Numbered from the stretch's first letter, positions 18,000-28,080 are shown. The stretch is DNA of 64,000 nt from Winslowiella toletana (GCF_017875465.1 NZ_JAGGMQ010000001.1:310001-374000); one strand, 5' to 3'. The notes: generated by a model from the letters alone, not told the origin. Numbers and translations: made by a program.

Positions 18000-20900
18000 A
18001 TGGCAACAACCACGATGGGTGTCAAGCTTGATGAAGCTACGCGTGATCGGATTAAACTGGCCGCACATAAAATCGACCGCACACCGCACTGGCTTATTAA
18101 ACAAGCCATTTTCAATTACTTAGCCCATCTTGAAGCGGATGATGCCCTGCCGGAACTGGCGTTACTGAGCGCCGAAAATGAAGCGGATGAGCAGCCGGTG
18201 GAAGAGTTCCACCAGCCGTTCCTCGACTTTGCCGAACATATTTTGCCGCAGTCGGTCGGCCGCGCGGCGATCACCTCCGCCTGGCGTCGTCCGGAGAGCG
18301 AAGCGGTGGCAATGATGCTGGAGCAGGCGCGTCTGCCTGCCCCGCTGGCAGAGAAAACCCATCAGCTGGCGTACAGCCTTGCCGAGAAGCTGCGGCACCA
18401 AAAAGGGGCAACCGGACGCGCCGGTATGGTGCAAAGTCTGCTGCAGGAGTTCTCCCTCTCTTCGCAGGAAGGGGTGGCGCTGATGTGCCTGGCGGAAGCG
18501 CTGCTGCGTATTCCGGATAAACCGACCCGCGATGCGTTAATCCGCGACAAAATCAGCAACGGTAACTGGCAGTCGCATCTCGGCCGCAGCCCGTCGATGT
18601 TTGTGAATGCCGCCACCTGGGGATTGCTGTTTACCGGCCGTCTGGTGTCCACCCATAATGAAGCCAGTCTGTCGCGCTCGCTGAACCGGATTATCGGGAA
18701 AAGTGGCGAACCGCTGATCCGTAAAGGCGTCGATATGGCGATGCGCCTGATGGGCGAGCAGTTTGTTACCGGCGAAACCATTGCTGAAGCGCTGGCCAAC
18801 GCGCGCAAGCTGGAAGAGAAAGGTTTCCGTTACTCTTACGATATGCTGGGTGAAGCGGCGCTGACCGCCGAAGACGCGAAAGCCTACCTGCACTCTTATC
18901 AGCAGGCGATTAACGCCATTGGTAAAGCCTCTAACGGTCGTGGCATCTATGAAGGTCCGGGCATTTCCATCAAGCTGTCGGCGCTGCATCCACGTTACAG
19001 CCGCGCTCAGTATGATCGGGTGATGGAAGAACTCTATCCGATCCTGAAGTCCCTTACCCTGCTGGCGCGCAGTTACGATATCGGTATTAATATCGACGCC
19101 GAAGAGGCCGACCGCCTTGAACTGTCATTAGATCTGCTGGAAAGACTCTGCTTTGAACCGGAGCTGGAAGGCTGGAACGGTATCGGCTTTGTGATTCAGG
19201 CCTATATGAAACGCTGCCCGTTTGTTATCGACTCGCTGATCGATATGGCGCAGCGCAGCCGTCGTCGCCTGATGATCCGTCTGGTAAAAGGCGCTTACTG
19301 GGACAGCGAAATCAAACGCGCCCAGATGGAAGGACTGGAAGGCTATCCGGTGTATACCCGCAAGGTCTATACCGATATCTCCTATATTGCCTGCGCTCGT
19401 AAGCTGCTGGCGGTGCCAAATCTGATCTATCCGCAGTTCGCCACCCACAACGCCCATACGCTGGCGGCGATTTACCAGCTGGCGGGCAATAACTACTATC
19501 CGGGACAGTATGAGTTCCAGTGCCTGCATGGCATGGGCGAACCGCTGTACGAACAGGTGGTGGGTAAAGTGGCCGACGGCAAGCTGAACCGTCCGTGCCG
19601 CATCTATGCGCCGGTCGGCACCCACGAAACACTGCTGGCCTATCTGGTGCGTCGCCTGCTGGAAAATGGCGCCAATACCTCGTTTGTCAATCGCATTGCC
19701 GATGCCACGCTGCCACTGGATGAGCTGGTCGCCGATCCGGTGCTGGCGGTGGAGAAACTGGCAGCCGCTGAAGGCGCGGTGGGTATTCCGCATCCCAGGA
19801 TCCCGCTGCCGCGCGATCTGTATGGCGCAAAACGGCAGAACTCCGCCGGACTGGATCTGGCTAACGAACATCGCCTGGCCTCGCTCTCCAGCGCCCTGCT
19901 GAACAGCGCCAGTCAGGCATGGCAGGCGCTGCCGATGATTGACGGTGAGCTGACTGGCGGCGCCACCCAACCGGTGATCAACCCGGCGGAACCGAAAGAT
20001 ATTGTCGGTGAAGTGCGCGAAGCCAGTGAGCAGGAGGTTTCCACTGCGCTGGATGCCGCGGTAAGCGCCGGTTCCATCTGGTTCGCCACCCCGCCGCAGG
20101 AGCGCGCCGCAATCCTCGAGCGCGCGGCGATGCTGATGGAAGGCCAGATGCAGCAGCTGATGGGGATTCTGGTGCGTGAAGCCGGAAAAACCTTCAGCAA
20201 CGCAATTGCCGAAGTGCGCGAAGCGGTCGATTTCCTGCACTACTATGCCGGTCAGGTGCGTGACGACTTCGATAATGAAACCCATCGTCCGCTGGGACCG
20301 GTGGTCTGTATCAGCCCGTGGAACTTCCCGCTGGCGATTTTCAGCGGCCAGATTGCCGCCGCGCTGGCGGCGGGCAATAGCGTACTGGCGAAGCCTGCCG
20401 AACAGACGCCGCTGATTGCCGCTCAGGCGGTACAGATCCTGCTGGATGCCGGTGTACCGGCTGGCGTGCTGCAATTGTTGCCGGGCCGCGGTGAAACTGT
20501 CGGCGCGCAGCTGACCGGTGACGATCGGGTACGTGGCGTGATGTTTACTGGCTCCACCGCCGTCGCCACCCTGCTGCAACGCAATATTGCCGGACGCCTC
20601 GATCCCCAGGGTCGCCCGACGCCGTTGATCGCCGAAACCGGCGGCATGAATGCGATGATTGTCGACTCCTCCGCCCTCACCGAACAGGTGGTGACCGATA
20701 TCGTCGCCTCAGCATTCGACAGCGCCGGACAACGCTGCTCGGCGCTGCGTCTGCTGTGTATTCAGGAAGATGTCGCCGGACATACGCTGAAAATGCTGCG
20801 CGGCGCGATGGCCGAATGCCGGATGGGTAATCCGGAACGCCTGTCGACCGATATCGGCCCGGTGATTGATGCCGAAGCTAAAGAGAATATCGATCGCCAT

Positions 20901-21944
20901 ATTCAGGCGATGCGCGCGAAGGGTCTGCAGGTCTGGCAGGCGGCGCAGGAGAACCCACAGGACAGCAAAGAGTGGTCGCAGGGTACCTTTGTGATGCCGA
21001 CGCTGATTGAGCTGAATACGGTGGAGGATCTGGATAAAGAGGTGTTTGGTCCGGTGCTGCATGTGGTGCGCTTCCAGCGCAGCCAGCTGCCGTCACTGGT
21101 GCAGCAGATCAATGCCTCCGGTTATGGTCTGACGCTTGGCGTACACACCCGCATTGATGAAACCATTAATCAGGTAACGCAAAGCGCCAAAGTCGGCAAC
21201 CTGTATGTGAACCGCAATATGGTCGGCGCGGTAGTCGGCGTGCAGCCATTTGGTGGCGAGGGACTCTCCGGCACCGGGCCGAAAGCCGGTGGCCCACTGT
21301 ACCTCTATCGCCTGCTGTCGCATCGTCCGGATGGCGCGTTGCGTGTCACGCTGGATCGTCAGGATGCTGAACGTCCGGTTGATGCTACGCTGCGTCCGGC
21401 ATTACAGGCGCCGCATCAGGCGCTCAGTGACTGGGCGGCGGATAAACCGCAGCTGGCGGCCATCTGCCAGCGCTATGCCGAACTGGCGCAGGGCGGCACG
21501 CTGCGCCTGTTGCCAGGCCCGACGGGTGAACGCAACAGCTTTGCCCTGCTGCCGCGCGAACGTGTACTGTGCCTGGCGGATAACGATGAAGACCGTCTGG
21601 TGCAGCTGGCTGCGGTAACCAGCGTTGGCAGTCGTGCGCTGTGGCCGCAGGATGCCGCCTGCCGCGCGCTGTTTGATACGCTGCCACCGCTGGTGCAGGA
21701 GCGTATCGACTTTGCCGCCGATGTGCTGGATAAGGATTTCGATGCGGTGATCCACCACGGTGATGCTGACCAGCTGCGCGAGCTGTGTGGCCAGGTGGCG
21801 GCGCGTGACGGCGCGATTGTCTCGGTGCAGGGCTTTGCCCGCGGCGAAAGCAATCTGCTGCTGGAACGCCTGCTGATCGAACGTTCACTGAGTGTCAATA
21901 CCGCTGCTGCTGGCGGCAACGCCAGTCTGATGACCATCGGTTAA
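18000..21944 (+). CDS. putA: Trifunctional proline utilization protein PutA
   Basis: Converts proline to glutamate and represses the put genes when proline is scarce. The 1314 residues contain an N-terminal ribbon-helix-helix DNA-binding domain (1-50, TTTMGVKLDEATRDRIKLAA), an FAD proline dehydrogenase barrel (about 90-570), and a P5C/glutamate-semialdehyde dehydrogenase domain (about 650-1120) with catalytic Cys913 in SAGQRCSALR, then a C-terminal domain as in long PutAs. The ATG at 18000 has GAGGAG upstream and the proper RHH start. The presence of the RHH domain supports the operator sites at 17755-17941. Confidence 0.97.
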   Translation: MATTTMGVKLDEATRDRIKLAAHKIDRTPHWLIKQAIFNYLAHLEADDALPELALLSAENEADEQPVEEFHQPFLDFAEHILPQSVGRAAITSAWRRPESEAVAMMLEQARLPAPLAEKTHQLAYSLAEKLRHQKGATGRAGMVQSLLQEFSLSSQEGVALMCLAEALLRIPDKPTRDALIRDKISNGNWQSHLGRSPSMFVNAATWGLLFTGRLVSTHNEASLSRSLNRIIGKSGEPLIRKGVDMAMRLMGEQFVTGETIAEALANARKLEEKGFRYSYDMLGEAALTAEDAKAYLHSYQQAINAIGKASNGRGIYEGPGISIKLSALHPRYSRAQYDRVMEELYPILKSLTLLARSYDIGINIDAEEADRLELSLDLLERLCFEPELEGWNGIGFVIQAYMKRCPFVIDSLIDMAQRSRRRLMIRLVKGAYWDSEIKRAQMEGLEGYPVYTRKVYTDISYIACARKLLAVPNLIYPQFATHNAHTLAAIYQLAGNNYYPGQYEFQCLHGMGEPLYEQVVGKVADGKLNRPCRIYAPVGTHETLLAYLVRRLLENGANTSFVNRIADATLPLDELVADPVLAVEKLAAAEGAVGIPHPRIPLPRDLYGAKRQNSAGLDLANEHRLASLSSALLNSASQAWQALPMIDGELTGGATQPVINPAEPKDIVGEVREASEQEVSTALDAAVSAGSIWFATPPQERAAILERAAMLMEGQMQQLMGILVREAGKTFSNAIAEVREAVDFLHYYAGQVRDDFDNETHRPLGPVVCISPWNFPLAIFSGQIAAALAAGNSVLAKPAEQTPLIAAQAVQILLDAGVPAGVLQLLPGRGETVGAQLTGDDRVRGVMFTGSTAVATLLQRNIAGRLDPQGRPTPLIAETGGMNAMIVDSSALTEQVVTDIVASAFDSAGQRCSALRLLCIQEDVAGHTLKMLRGAMAECRMGNPERLSTDIGPVIDAEAKENIDRHIQAMRAKGLQVWQAAQENPQDSKEWSQGTFVMPTLIELNTVEDLDKEVFGPVLHVVRFQRSQLPSLVQQINASGYGLTLGVHTRIDETINQVTQSAKVGNLYVNRNMVGAVVGVQPFGGEGLSGTGPKAGGPLYLYRLLSHRPDGALRVTLDRQDAERPVDATLRPALQAPHQALSDWAADKPQLAAICQRYAELAQGGTLRLLPGPTGERNSFALLPRERVLCLADNDEDRLVQLAAVTSVGSRALWPQDAACRALFDTLPPLVQERIDFAADVLDKDFDAVIHHGDADQLRELCGQVAARDGAIVSVQGFARGESNLLLERLLIERSLSVNTAAAGGNASLMTIG

Positions 21945-21957
21945 CGCTGTTGTTACT

Positions 21958-21983
21958 GACCGCCAGTGATCAGACTGGCGGTC
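21958..21983 (+). terminator. Hairpin downstream of putA
   Basis: A perfect 10-bp inverted repeat GACCGCCAGT-gatcag-ACTGGCGGTC, 14 bases after the putA stop and before the convergent acyltransferase. There is no T-run, so it may be an RNA-stabilising hairpin rather than a true terminator. Confidence 0.5.
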
Positions 21984-21990
21984 ATACCCA

Positions 21991-23064
21991 TCAGTGATCA
22001 AACTTCATACGCAATAATTTCGGATAGATAAACAACGATTTGCCCATACCACGATTAAGCAGCGTCCAGACCGCCATTGAGCAGGCGGAACAGAGCGCGA
22101 CCATCGCAATCGGGAAACCAGTCGCCCACAGCAGAGAAAACAGACGATGGCTGAACAGCTGATGTTGCAGCGCAAACAGAATGGCCGTCATGCCAAAATA
22201 CTCAATAAAAATACGGTGCAGCACATAAATCTGCAGGGTATTTTTCCCCATCCAGTTCAACAGCCTCATATCAAAATGCTGATTCAGCTTCCGGGTGATG
22301 GCGATGCAACAGGCGATCGCCAGCATGCAGAGAAAGATGCTCTTATCCAGTCCCAGCCAGATATGCACGCCAGCCAGCGCCACTAACCCCAGCCACGGCA
22401 GGATATTGCTGCGATGCCATTCGCTCAGGCGAATCATCGCGGTACTGTAAAACGCGCCGAGCAGGAAGTAGATAAAGTATTGCGACAGGCTCTCCGGCCC
22501 CCAGCCAGGAATAATATTATCGACCGCCGCATAGTTCAGTAGCAACGCGCCCGCCATTAACGGCAGACGTTGCTGATGGAACAGTTTAGCCAGCAGGAAA
22601 AACAGCCCGAGCGCATACAGGTACCATGAGCTGCTCATCGCCAGCAGCATCAGCTTGATAAACTCCAGCGGCGACTGCGAGTAGGATGAATTAAGATTCT
22701 GCGAAATGCGATGTCCGGTAATCCCGGTGGAGATACTGTAAATCGACAGCCACTGAATCACACCCCATAAAATATAGAGATAGAACAGATTGGTGACGCG
22801 ACTGGTAAATACCTCTTTCCACGGCTTATTAATAATCGCGTTGGCTGCCAGCAAACCGGAAACAAAAAAGAAAGCGGGCATCCGCAGCGGCGATAACACC
22901 GTATTGAATTCAATCCACAGTCGCGCGGGAATAATCCCCGCCGTCAGATATTGCAGCGTACCCTGATATCCTGGTAATACCACGTGATAAAGCACAACCA
23001 GTAATATGCAGGCACCTTTAAGCGTGTTGACCCACAGAATCTCTTCTGTTTTGTTATTATTCAT
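21991..23064 (-). CDS. Acyltransferase-3 family membrane protein
   Basis: A 357-residue polytopic protein of the acyltransferase 3 (OafA/OpgC-like) family, about ten transmembrane helices. The first has the family's H-containing motif in ACILLVVLYHVVLP, followed by R-x-PAFFFVSGLLAANA. These enzymes O-acetylate or succinylate envelope glycans; the acceptor is unknown. The ATG at 23064 (MNNNKTEEI) has GGAG upstream. It is close to OpgC-type proteins in layout, but no other glucan or O-antigen gene is near. Confidence 0.82.
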   Translation of the reverse strand: MNNNKTEEILWVNTLKGACILLVVLYHVVLPGYQGTLQYLTAGIIPARLWIEFNTVLSPLRMPAFFFVSGLLAANAIINKPWKEVFTSRVTNLFYLYILWGVIQWLSIYSISTGITGHRISQNLNSSYSQSPLEFIKLMLLAMSSSWYLYALGLFFLLAKLFHQQRLPLMAGALLLNYAAVDNIIPGWGPESLSQYFIYFLLGAFYSTAMIRLSEWHRSNILPWLGLVALAGVHIWLGLDKSIFLCMLAIACCIAITRKLNQHFDMRLLNWMGKNTLQIYVLHRIFIEYFGMTAILFALQHQLFSHRLFSLLWATGFPIAMVALCSACSMAVWTLLNRGMGKSLFIYPKLLRMKFDH

Positions 23065-23242
23065 GGTGTTAACTCCAGCTATGTGTAGAGTGAAATACGC
23101 ATTCTGCGGCGCTATTATTATTTTAATCATTAAGGAAATTATTAACGGAACGCGCAGCGAATAGCTTTAGCGTTTATCTTAAAGAGGATGCGCTGGCCCG
23201 GATAATAACTAAAGTTATGTCAGGATGGGTGTAAAGAGTGAG

Positions 23243-23267
23243 TATGGGCGGCGAAGCGGCGCCCATA
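23243..23267 (-). terminator. Hairpin after tcyN
   Basis: TATGGGCG...CGCCCATA, an 8-bp stem with a GC-rich loop, 43 bases downstream of the tcyN stop on the minus strand. No T-run follows, so termination is uncertain. Confidence 0.4.
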
Positions 23268-23309
23268 GGGTGAAGACTTTTCAGATTTCCCGTGCTGTCA
23301 GCAAACCAG

Positions 23310-24062
23310 TTAATTATTGAGGAATTTTTCCAGAAACTGACGGGTTCGGGCATGCTGCGGATTGGCGAACAGCGCTTTTGCCGCGCCCTGCTCGACAATT
23401 TTGCCCTGATCCATAAAAATCGCGCGGTCCGCCACATCGCGGGCAAAGCTCATTTCATGCGTGACGATCACCATGGTGCGCTTCTCTTGCGCCAGCGCGC
23501 GAATGGTGCTGAGCACCTCGCCGACCAGCTCCGGATCCAATGCAGAAGTCGGTTCATCAAACAGAATCACAGCAGGACGCATTGCCAGCGCACGGGCAAT
23601 CGCCACACGTTGCTGCTGGCCGCCGGACAGACGGCGTGGATAACTCTCTTCTTTGCCCTGCAGACCGACTTTTTCCAGCAGCTGACGCGCACGCGCGACG
23701 GCTTCAGCGCGGTTCTCGCCTTTGACGATCACCGGCCCTTCAATAATATTTTCCAGCACCGAGCGATGCGGAAACAGATTGAAACTCTGGAACACAAAGC
23801 CCACCTGCTGACGCAGCTGGCGTACTTTCTCTTTCTGTTTGCTGATCGCCATAGCGGCGTCAATCAGGATATTGCCCACCTTGATGGTGCCGCTGTCTGG
23901 TACTTCCAGCAGATTGATGCTGCGCAGCAAGGTGGTTTTACCGGATCCACTCGGACCAATAATCGCCACCACTTCGCCGGAGCTGACTTCCAGATCGATG
24001 CCATGCAACACCGTCTGACCATTAAACTGCTTCACCAGTTTACTGACTTCAATGGCGCTCAT
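23310..24062 (-). CDS. tcyN: Cystine ABC transporter ATP-binding protein TcyN
   Basis: The ATPase of the L-cystine/diaminopimelate importer. Walker A GPSGSGKTT at residues 36-44, signature LSGGQ at 145-149, Walker B VILFDEPTSALDP at about 165-177, followed by the switch His (VTHEMSF). 250 residues, as in E. coli (YecC). Its start overlaps the tcyL stop by four bases (ATGA). Confidence 0.93.
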   Translation of the reverse strand: MSAIEVSKLVKQFNGQTVLHGIDLEVSSGEVVAIIGPSGSGKTTLLRSINLLEVPDSGTIKVGNILIDAAMAISKQKEKVRQLRQQVGFVFQSFNLFPHRSVLENIIEGPVIVKGENRAEAVARARQLLEKVGLQGKEESYPRRLSGGQQQRVAIARALAMRPAVILFDEPTSALDPELVGEVLSTIRALAQEKRTMVIVTHEMSFARDVADRAIFMDQGKIVEQGAAKALFANPQHARTRQFLEKFLNN

Positions 24063-24727
24063 TTTGACTCCCGATCCTGACGATTAACATGATCTTCCAG
24101 CTTATTTTGCAATGCCGACAGCAGTGTCGCCATCACCCAGTAGATCAGCGAAGCCGCAAGATACATGGTAAACACTTCCAGCGTGCGCGAGGTGATTAAC
24201 TGCGCCTGACGGAACAACTCAGGCACCTGAATGGTGGCCGCCAGCGAGGTATCTTTCACCAGACTGATAAAGCTGTTGCCCAGCGGCGGCAGCGCGGTGC
24301 GCGCCGCCTGTGGCAGAATAACGCGTCGCAGGGTTTGCCACGGCGACATGCCGATACTGGCCGCCGCCTCCCACTGACCGCGCTCGATAGCGGCAATCGC
24401 GCCACGTAGTGACTCAGAAGCGTAAGCGGCGGTATTCAGCGACAGGCCAATCATTGCCGAAGGAATCGGATCCAGCTCAATGCCAAACTGCGGCAGGCCG
24501 TAATAGATCATAAACAGCTGGGCGATCAGCGGTGTGCCGCGGAAAATCGAGACGTAAAAACGCGCCAGCCAGCTGACTGGCCAGAAGGTCGACAGCCGCA
24601 TTAATGCCAGGATAAAACCGAGGATCAGGCCAAAGAACATGCCGCCAATACTCAGTTGCAGGGTAAAGACGGCGCCTTTCAATAAAAAAGGTGCTGAATC
24701 CAGCACCAGTTGAATACTCTCTTGCAT
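24059..24727 (-). CDS. tcyL: Cystine ABC transporter permease TcyL
   Basis: A 222-residue inner-membrane permease of the HisM/GlnP type with five or so transmembrane helices and the EAA loop EAAASIGMSPWQTLRRVILPQAARTALP that docks the ATPase. E. coli homologue YecS. It starts on the tcyJ stop (TAATG), so it is translationally coupled. Confidence 0.93.
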   Translation of the reverse strand: MQESIQLVLDSAPFLLKGAVFTLQLSIGGMFFGLILGFILALMRLSTFWPVSWLARFYVSIFRGTPLIAQLFMIYYGLPQFGIELDPIPSAMIGLSLNTAAYASESLRGAIAAIERGQWEAAASIGMSPWQTLRRVILPQAARTALPPLGNSFISLVKDTSLAATIQVPELFRQAQLITSRTLEVFTMYLAASLIYWVMATLLSALQNKLEDHVNRQDRESK

Positions 24728-25527
24728 TATTTAGTGACGTCCGCGCCAAACCACTTATCAGAAAGTTTAGTGAGCGTTCCGTCTTTTTGCATCTCTGCAA
24801 TCGCGCCATCAATGGCTTTCACCAGATCATCATTGCCTTTGCGTATCGCTACGCCCGCCTCCTGCCGCGAGAAAGCCGGACCCGCAACCGCCAGCGTGGC
24901 GCCGGTTTTCTTCACCAGATCCAGCGCCGCCAGGCGGTCCACCAGAATGGCGTCAATACGGCCAACGCGCAGATCCTGATATTTGGTTGGATCATCATCA
25001 TAGGTGCGGATATCAGCATCTTTGACGTTTTCACGCAGCCACTGCTCATAGTTAGAGCCAAGGCCAACGCCGACTTTCTTACCGTTAAGATCCTGCGGTT
25101 TGGTAATGCTGGCCGCCTGATCTTTTTTGGTCAGCGCCTGAATACCCGAGATAGTGTACGGCGTGGAGAAGTCATATTTCTTTTTACGTTCATCCGAGAT
25201 GGTGACCTGGTTGATCACCACATCAATCCGTTTCGAATCCAGTGACGCCAGCATGCCGTCCCATTTGGTCGGCTTCAGACTGGCTTTTACCCCCAGATGC
25301 TGCGCCAGCGCATTGGCAAAGTCGACCTCAAAGCCGGCCAGCTTACCGTTCTCGTCCTGGAAGCTGAATGGCGGATAAGTGCCTTCCAGCCCGACCAGCA
25401 GCGAACCGCGCTGTTTCACTTTATTCAGCAGATCTTCAGCCGCAAAGGTTTTCGCCTGAAAACCCGCCAGCAATGCAACTGCCATCACCCCCATCGCCAG
25501 CTGGCGACGCACCAGAGAAAATTTCAT
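24727..25527 (-). CDS. tcyJ: Cystine-binding periplasmic protein TcyJ (FliY)
   Basis: The periplasmic solute-binding protein for L-cystine, 266 residues, with a signal peptide (VMAVALLAGF..., cleavage near AAEDLL) and the bacterial type 3 solute-binding fold. The segment GSLLVGLEGTYPPFSFQDENG is nearly identical to E. coli TcyJ. In E. coli it lies directly after fliZ; here dcyD lies between fliZ and tcyJ. Confidence 0.94.
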   Translation of the reverse strand: MKFSLVRRQLAMGVMAVALLAGFQAKTFAAEDLLNKVKQRGSLLVGLEGTYPPFSFQDENGKLAGFEVDFANALAQHLGVKASLKPTKWDGMLASLDSKRIDVVINQVTISDERKKKYDFSTPYTISGIQALTKKDQAASITKPQDLNGKKVGVGLGSNYEQWLRENVKDADIRTYDDDPTKYQDLRVGRIDAILVDRLAALDLVKKTGATLAVAGPAFSRQEAGVAIRKGNDDLVKAIDGAIAEMQKDGTLTKLSDKWFGADVTK

Positions 25528-25587
25528 AGCAACCCCATTAATTATCAGTATAAGCGTGCGGATTATATTCCGTTTTTCGCCCTGACC

Positions 25588-26574
25588 TTAGACCGAAGGA
25601 TGATAAGCAAATAACGCCGGTGAACCACCGGTATGCACAAACACAATCGGTCCCTCGCGGCGGAAACGTCGCTGGGCAAGACCATCAATCAATCCTGCCA
25701 TTGCCTTACCAGTGTAGACCGGGTCGAGCATAATTCCCTCCAGCCGTGCCAGCAGTTTTACCGCTTCCATGCCCTCTTCATTCGGCATGCCATATTGCGG
25801 AGCAAAATAGTCATCCCACAGAGTGACGGGCGCGCTGGCGGTCAGTTCCAGCGACTGTGCCAGCGCCTGTTGCAGCTGCTGCACTTTCGGTAACTGAGCG
25901 GCGACTTTACGCGAAACGGTCACGCCCACCAGCTCGGTATCCGGCAGCAGCTGTTCCAGACCGACCGCCAGCCCGGCATGGGTCCCGGCGCTGCCTGAGG
26001 CGACCACCACCGCAGCGATATCAATAATGCCTTCACACTGGTGGACAATCTCCTGCGCGCATTCGACATAACCGAGTGCGCCAAGCGCATTGGATCCGCC
26101 AACCGGGATCACATACGGACGGAAGCCCTGCGCTTCCAGCAGTACGGCCTGCTCTTCCATCTGGCGATCCGGCGCATCAAGCGCATCGACCATCACCACT
26201 TCGCAGTCCATTAATGACAGCAGCAGGCGATTACCATTACTCAGGTAGTTTTCGGCGCGGGTGGCAATCGGATTTTCCAGCAGCGCGACGCATTTTAAGC
26301 CCAGTTTAGCGGCGACGGCGGCGGTCTGGCGGACATGGTTGGACTGAATCGCCCCGGCGGTAACCAGCACATCGGCGCCCTGGCGCAGCGCATCGGCAGC
26401 GAGAAATTCCAGCTTTCTCAGCTTATTACCGCCAAGCGCCAGCGGCGTGACATCGTCACGTTTGATAAAAATATCGCGGCCAAGATAGTCAGAAAGACGT
26501 GGGAGGTGCTCTAACGGCGTCGGGGCGCCAATAAATTCAAGACGGGGAAATTGCATTAAATGGTGTAAGGACAA
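25588..26574 (-). CDS. dcyD: D-cysteine desulfhydrase DcyD
   Basis: A PLP enzyme degrading D-cysteine to pyruvate, sulfide and ammonia. The start is probably TTG at 26574: it has GGAGG five bases upstream and gives 328 residues, the exact E. coli length, aligning [14 protein letters not shown] with E. coli MPLHNLTRFPRLEF. An ATG at 26556 would be shorter and lacks a ribosome site. PLP lysine is K51 in GGNKLRK. It belongs to ACC deaminase-like beta-family enzymes. First gene of the cystine cluster after fliZ. Confidence 0.92.
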   Translation of the reverse strand: MSLHHLMQFPRLEFIGAPTPLEHLPRLSDYLGRDIFIKRDDVTPLALGGNKLRKLEFLAADALRQGADVLVTAGAIQSNHVRQTAAVAAKLGLKCVALLENPIATRAENYLSNGNRLLLSLMDCEVVMVDALDAPDRQMEEQAVLLEAQGFRPYVIPVGGSNALGALGYVECAQEIVHQCEGIIDIAAVVVASGSAGTHAGLAVGLEQLLPDTELVGVTVSRKVAAQLPKVQQLQQALAQSLELTASAPVTLWDDYFAPQYGMPNEEGMEAVKLLARLEGIMLDPVYTGKAMAGLIDGLAQRRFRREGPIVFVHTGGSPALFAYHPSV

Positions 26575-26662
26575 CGGAGCCTCCGCAGCTACGGTTTCAG
26601 TTATCCTTACAGTCTTGCAGAAGATGACCGGATGGTCATCTTCCATTTACGCACAATGCTAA

Positions 26663-27166
26663 CTAAGCACTCTGCCAGCCAAGAAATTGATCGTATTTGC
26701 GCAGCGCGATGCGATAGTTGTCATGACCCGCATCCGGCAGGTCGTTTTCCAGACATTCACGCCAGCTATTGCCCCGCAGTTTATCCGCCGGGAAATTACG
26801 TTTTGACAGCATATCGTCGAGGCGGCGCAAGCGCACCACATACTCGCGAATCGTGCTGTGGCTCATTTCGGTCTGCTCAAACAGGTACTGTTTGAACGCC
26901 ATGATGTCAAAGTAATTAGGATGAGTATTGCAATAAATATCACTACAAAAACGGCACAGCGCCGTAAGTTCATTTTGCAATTTCAGCCAGACCTGATCGT
27001 CTATTAGCTGGTCCATCCGGGCGATGGCCTCTTTATTTATTATCTGACCACGAAACACCAGTGCCATTCTGTCTAACACTTTACTGCAATGGGAACAATG
27101 GCTCTGGCTGTGCTTGTAGTCTTTCAAATATCGGCTTAAAGGCCTTGTTTTAGTTTTGGATCCCAT
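26663..27166 (-). CDS. fliZ: Flagellar regulator FliZ
   Basis: A 167-residue DNA-binding regulator that in E. coli/Salmonella inhibits sigma-S-dependent genes and boosts flagellar class 2 expression. It has the RPLSRYLKDYKHSQSHC N-terminus and the core FKQYLFEQTEMSHSTIREYVVRLRRLD, which resembles the tyrosine-recombinase core-binding/sigma-S-like helix, and NYRIALRKY near the end. GGGGAA precedes the ATG. It is co-oriented after fliA, the usual fliAZ operon. Confidence 0.93.
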   Translation of the reverse strand: MGSKTKTRPLSRYLKDYKHSQSHCSHCSKVLDRMALVFRGQIINKEAIARMDQLIDDQVWLKLQNELTALCRFCSDIYCNTHPNYFDIMAFKQYLFEQTEMSHSTIREYVVRLRRLDDMLSKRNFPADKLRGNSWRECLENDLPDAGHDNYRIALRKYDQFLGWQSA

Positions 27167-27209
27167 TAGGAATTCCCCGGTTGGTGTTTGAAAGCGAGAA
27201 CTGACTCTG

Positions 27210-27932
27210 TCAGCGCGCTCCCGACAACCGGGCGCGCAGGCGTTTTATCGCCTGACTGTGCAGCTGGCTGACCCGGGACTCCCCGACCTCCAATACCGCG
27301 CCAATCTCTTTCAAGTTCAGTTCTTCCTGGTAATACAGTGTCAGCACCATCTTTTCGCGATCGGGCAAAGCCTCGATGGCTTCAATGACACGTTCACGCA
27401 GATTCCCTTCCATTAACTGATGCAGCGGGTTAGCCTCTTCATGCCCCTCTGTCACCAGTTCCGCGCTGTCGCCATGCTCTTCACGATATTCGTCGTAGGA
27501 AAAAAGCTGGCTGTTGTTGGTATCCAGCAATATCTGTCGATACTCTTCCATCGATAAATTCAGCTGAGCGGCAACCTCCTGTTCGGTGGCCGTTCTGCCC
27601 AGCTGCTGCTCTACCTGATGCATGGCGCCGGCAACTTCACGCGCGTTGCGACGAACGCTACGCGGCGCCCAGTCGCGACTGCGCAGCTCATCCAGCATCG
27701 CGCCACGAATTCGCTGCACCGCATAGGTGGTAAAGGCTGTCCCCTGCAACGCATCGAAGCGTTCCACGGCATTTAACAGGCCGATACCCCCCGCTTGTAG
27801 CAGATCGTCCAGTTCGACGCTGGCTGGCAGCCGCACCTGCAGGCGCAATGCTTCATGGCGCACTAGCGGTACGTATCGCTGCCACAGCGAATGTTTATCC
27901 ATCACGCCGTCGGCGGTATATAGATCGTTCAC
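27210..27932 (-). CDS. fliA: RNA polymerase sigma-28 factor FliA
   Basis: The flagellar sigma factor for class 3 genes. 240 residues with sigma region 2 (VRHEALRLQVRLPASVELDDLLQAGGIGLLNAVERFD), region 3 and region 4 (LYYQEELNLKEIGAVLEVGESRVSQLHSQAIKRLR). The start is GTG at 27932 with AGGAAAG upstream, the same unusual GTG start as E. coli fliA. A sigma-28-type promoter lies just upstream, giving autoregulation. Its own consensus sites appear before fliC, fliD and cheV in this window. Confidence 0.96.
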   Translation of the reverse strand: MNDLYTADGVMDKHSLWQRYVPLVRHEALRLQVRLPASVELDDLLQAGGIGLLNAVERFDALQGTAFTTYAVQRIRGAMLDELRSRDWAPRSVRRNAREVAGAMHQVEQQLGRTATEQEVAAQLNLSMEEYRQILLDTNNSQLFSYDEYREEHGDSAELVTEGHEEANPLHQLMEGNLRERVIEAIEALPDREKMVLTLYYQEELNLKEIGAVLEVGESRVSQLHSQAIKRLRARLSGAR

Positions 27933-27956
27933 TCTGACTTTCCTGCGTTAATTAAG

Positions 27957-27983
27957 TTATCGGCATGATTATCCGATTCTGTA
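27957..27983 (-). promoter_or_regulatory. Sigma-28 promoter of fliA (probable)
   Basis: On the minus strand TACAGAAT (-35, 5 of 8 matches to TAAAGTTT), an 11-base spacer, and a perfect GCCGATAA -10 (27964-27957), 25 bases before the fliA GTG. FlhDC sites were not identified. Confidence 0.7.
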
Positions 27984-28044
27984 GGGATATCGATTGGCGG
28001 AATAGGGATAAAAAAGGCGGGTTATTTCGTTTTTATGGCGATTT

Positions 28045-28080
28045 GGATCCCGCGATTGCATCAGAGCAACAGCGGGATCC
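28045..28080 (-). terminator. Hairpin downstream of the HNH gene
   Basis: A perfect 9-bp inverted repeat GGATCCCGC...GCGGGATCC with an 18-base loop, 16 bases past the HNH stop. There is no T-run next to it, so it may only stabilise the RNA. Confidence 0.45.

Noticed and set aside
19128..20579. Long open frame of 483 codons on the minus strand inside putA
   Set aside because: It is antisense to the P5C/PRODH coding region of putA, has no ribosome site and resembles no protein. GC-rich genes often leave such frames.
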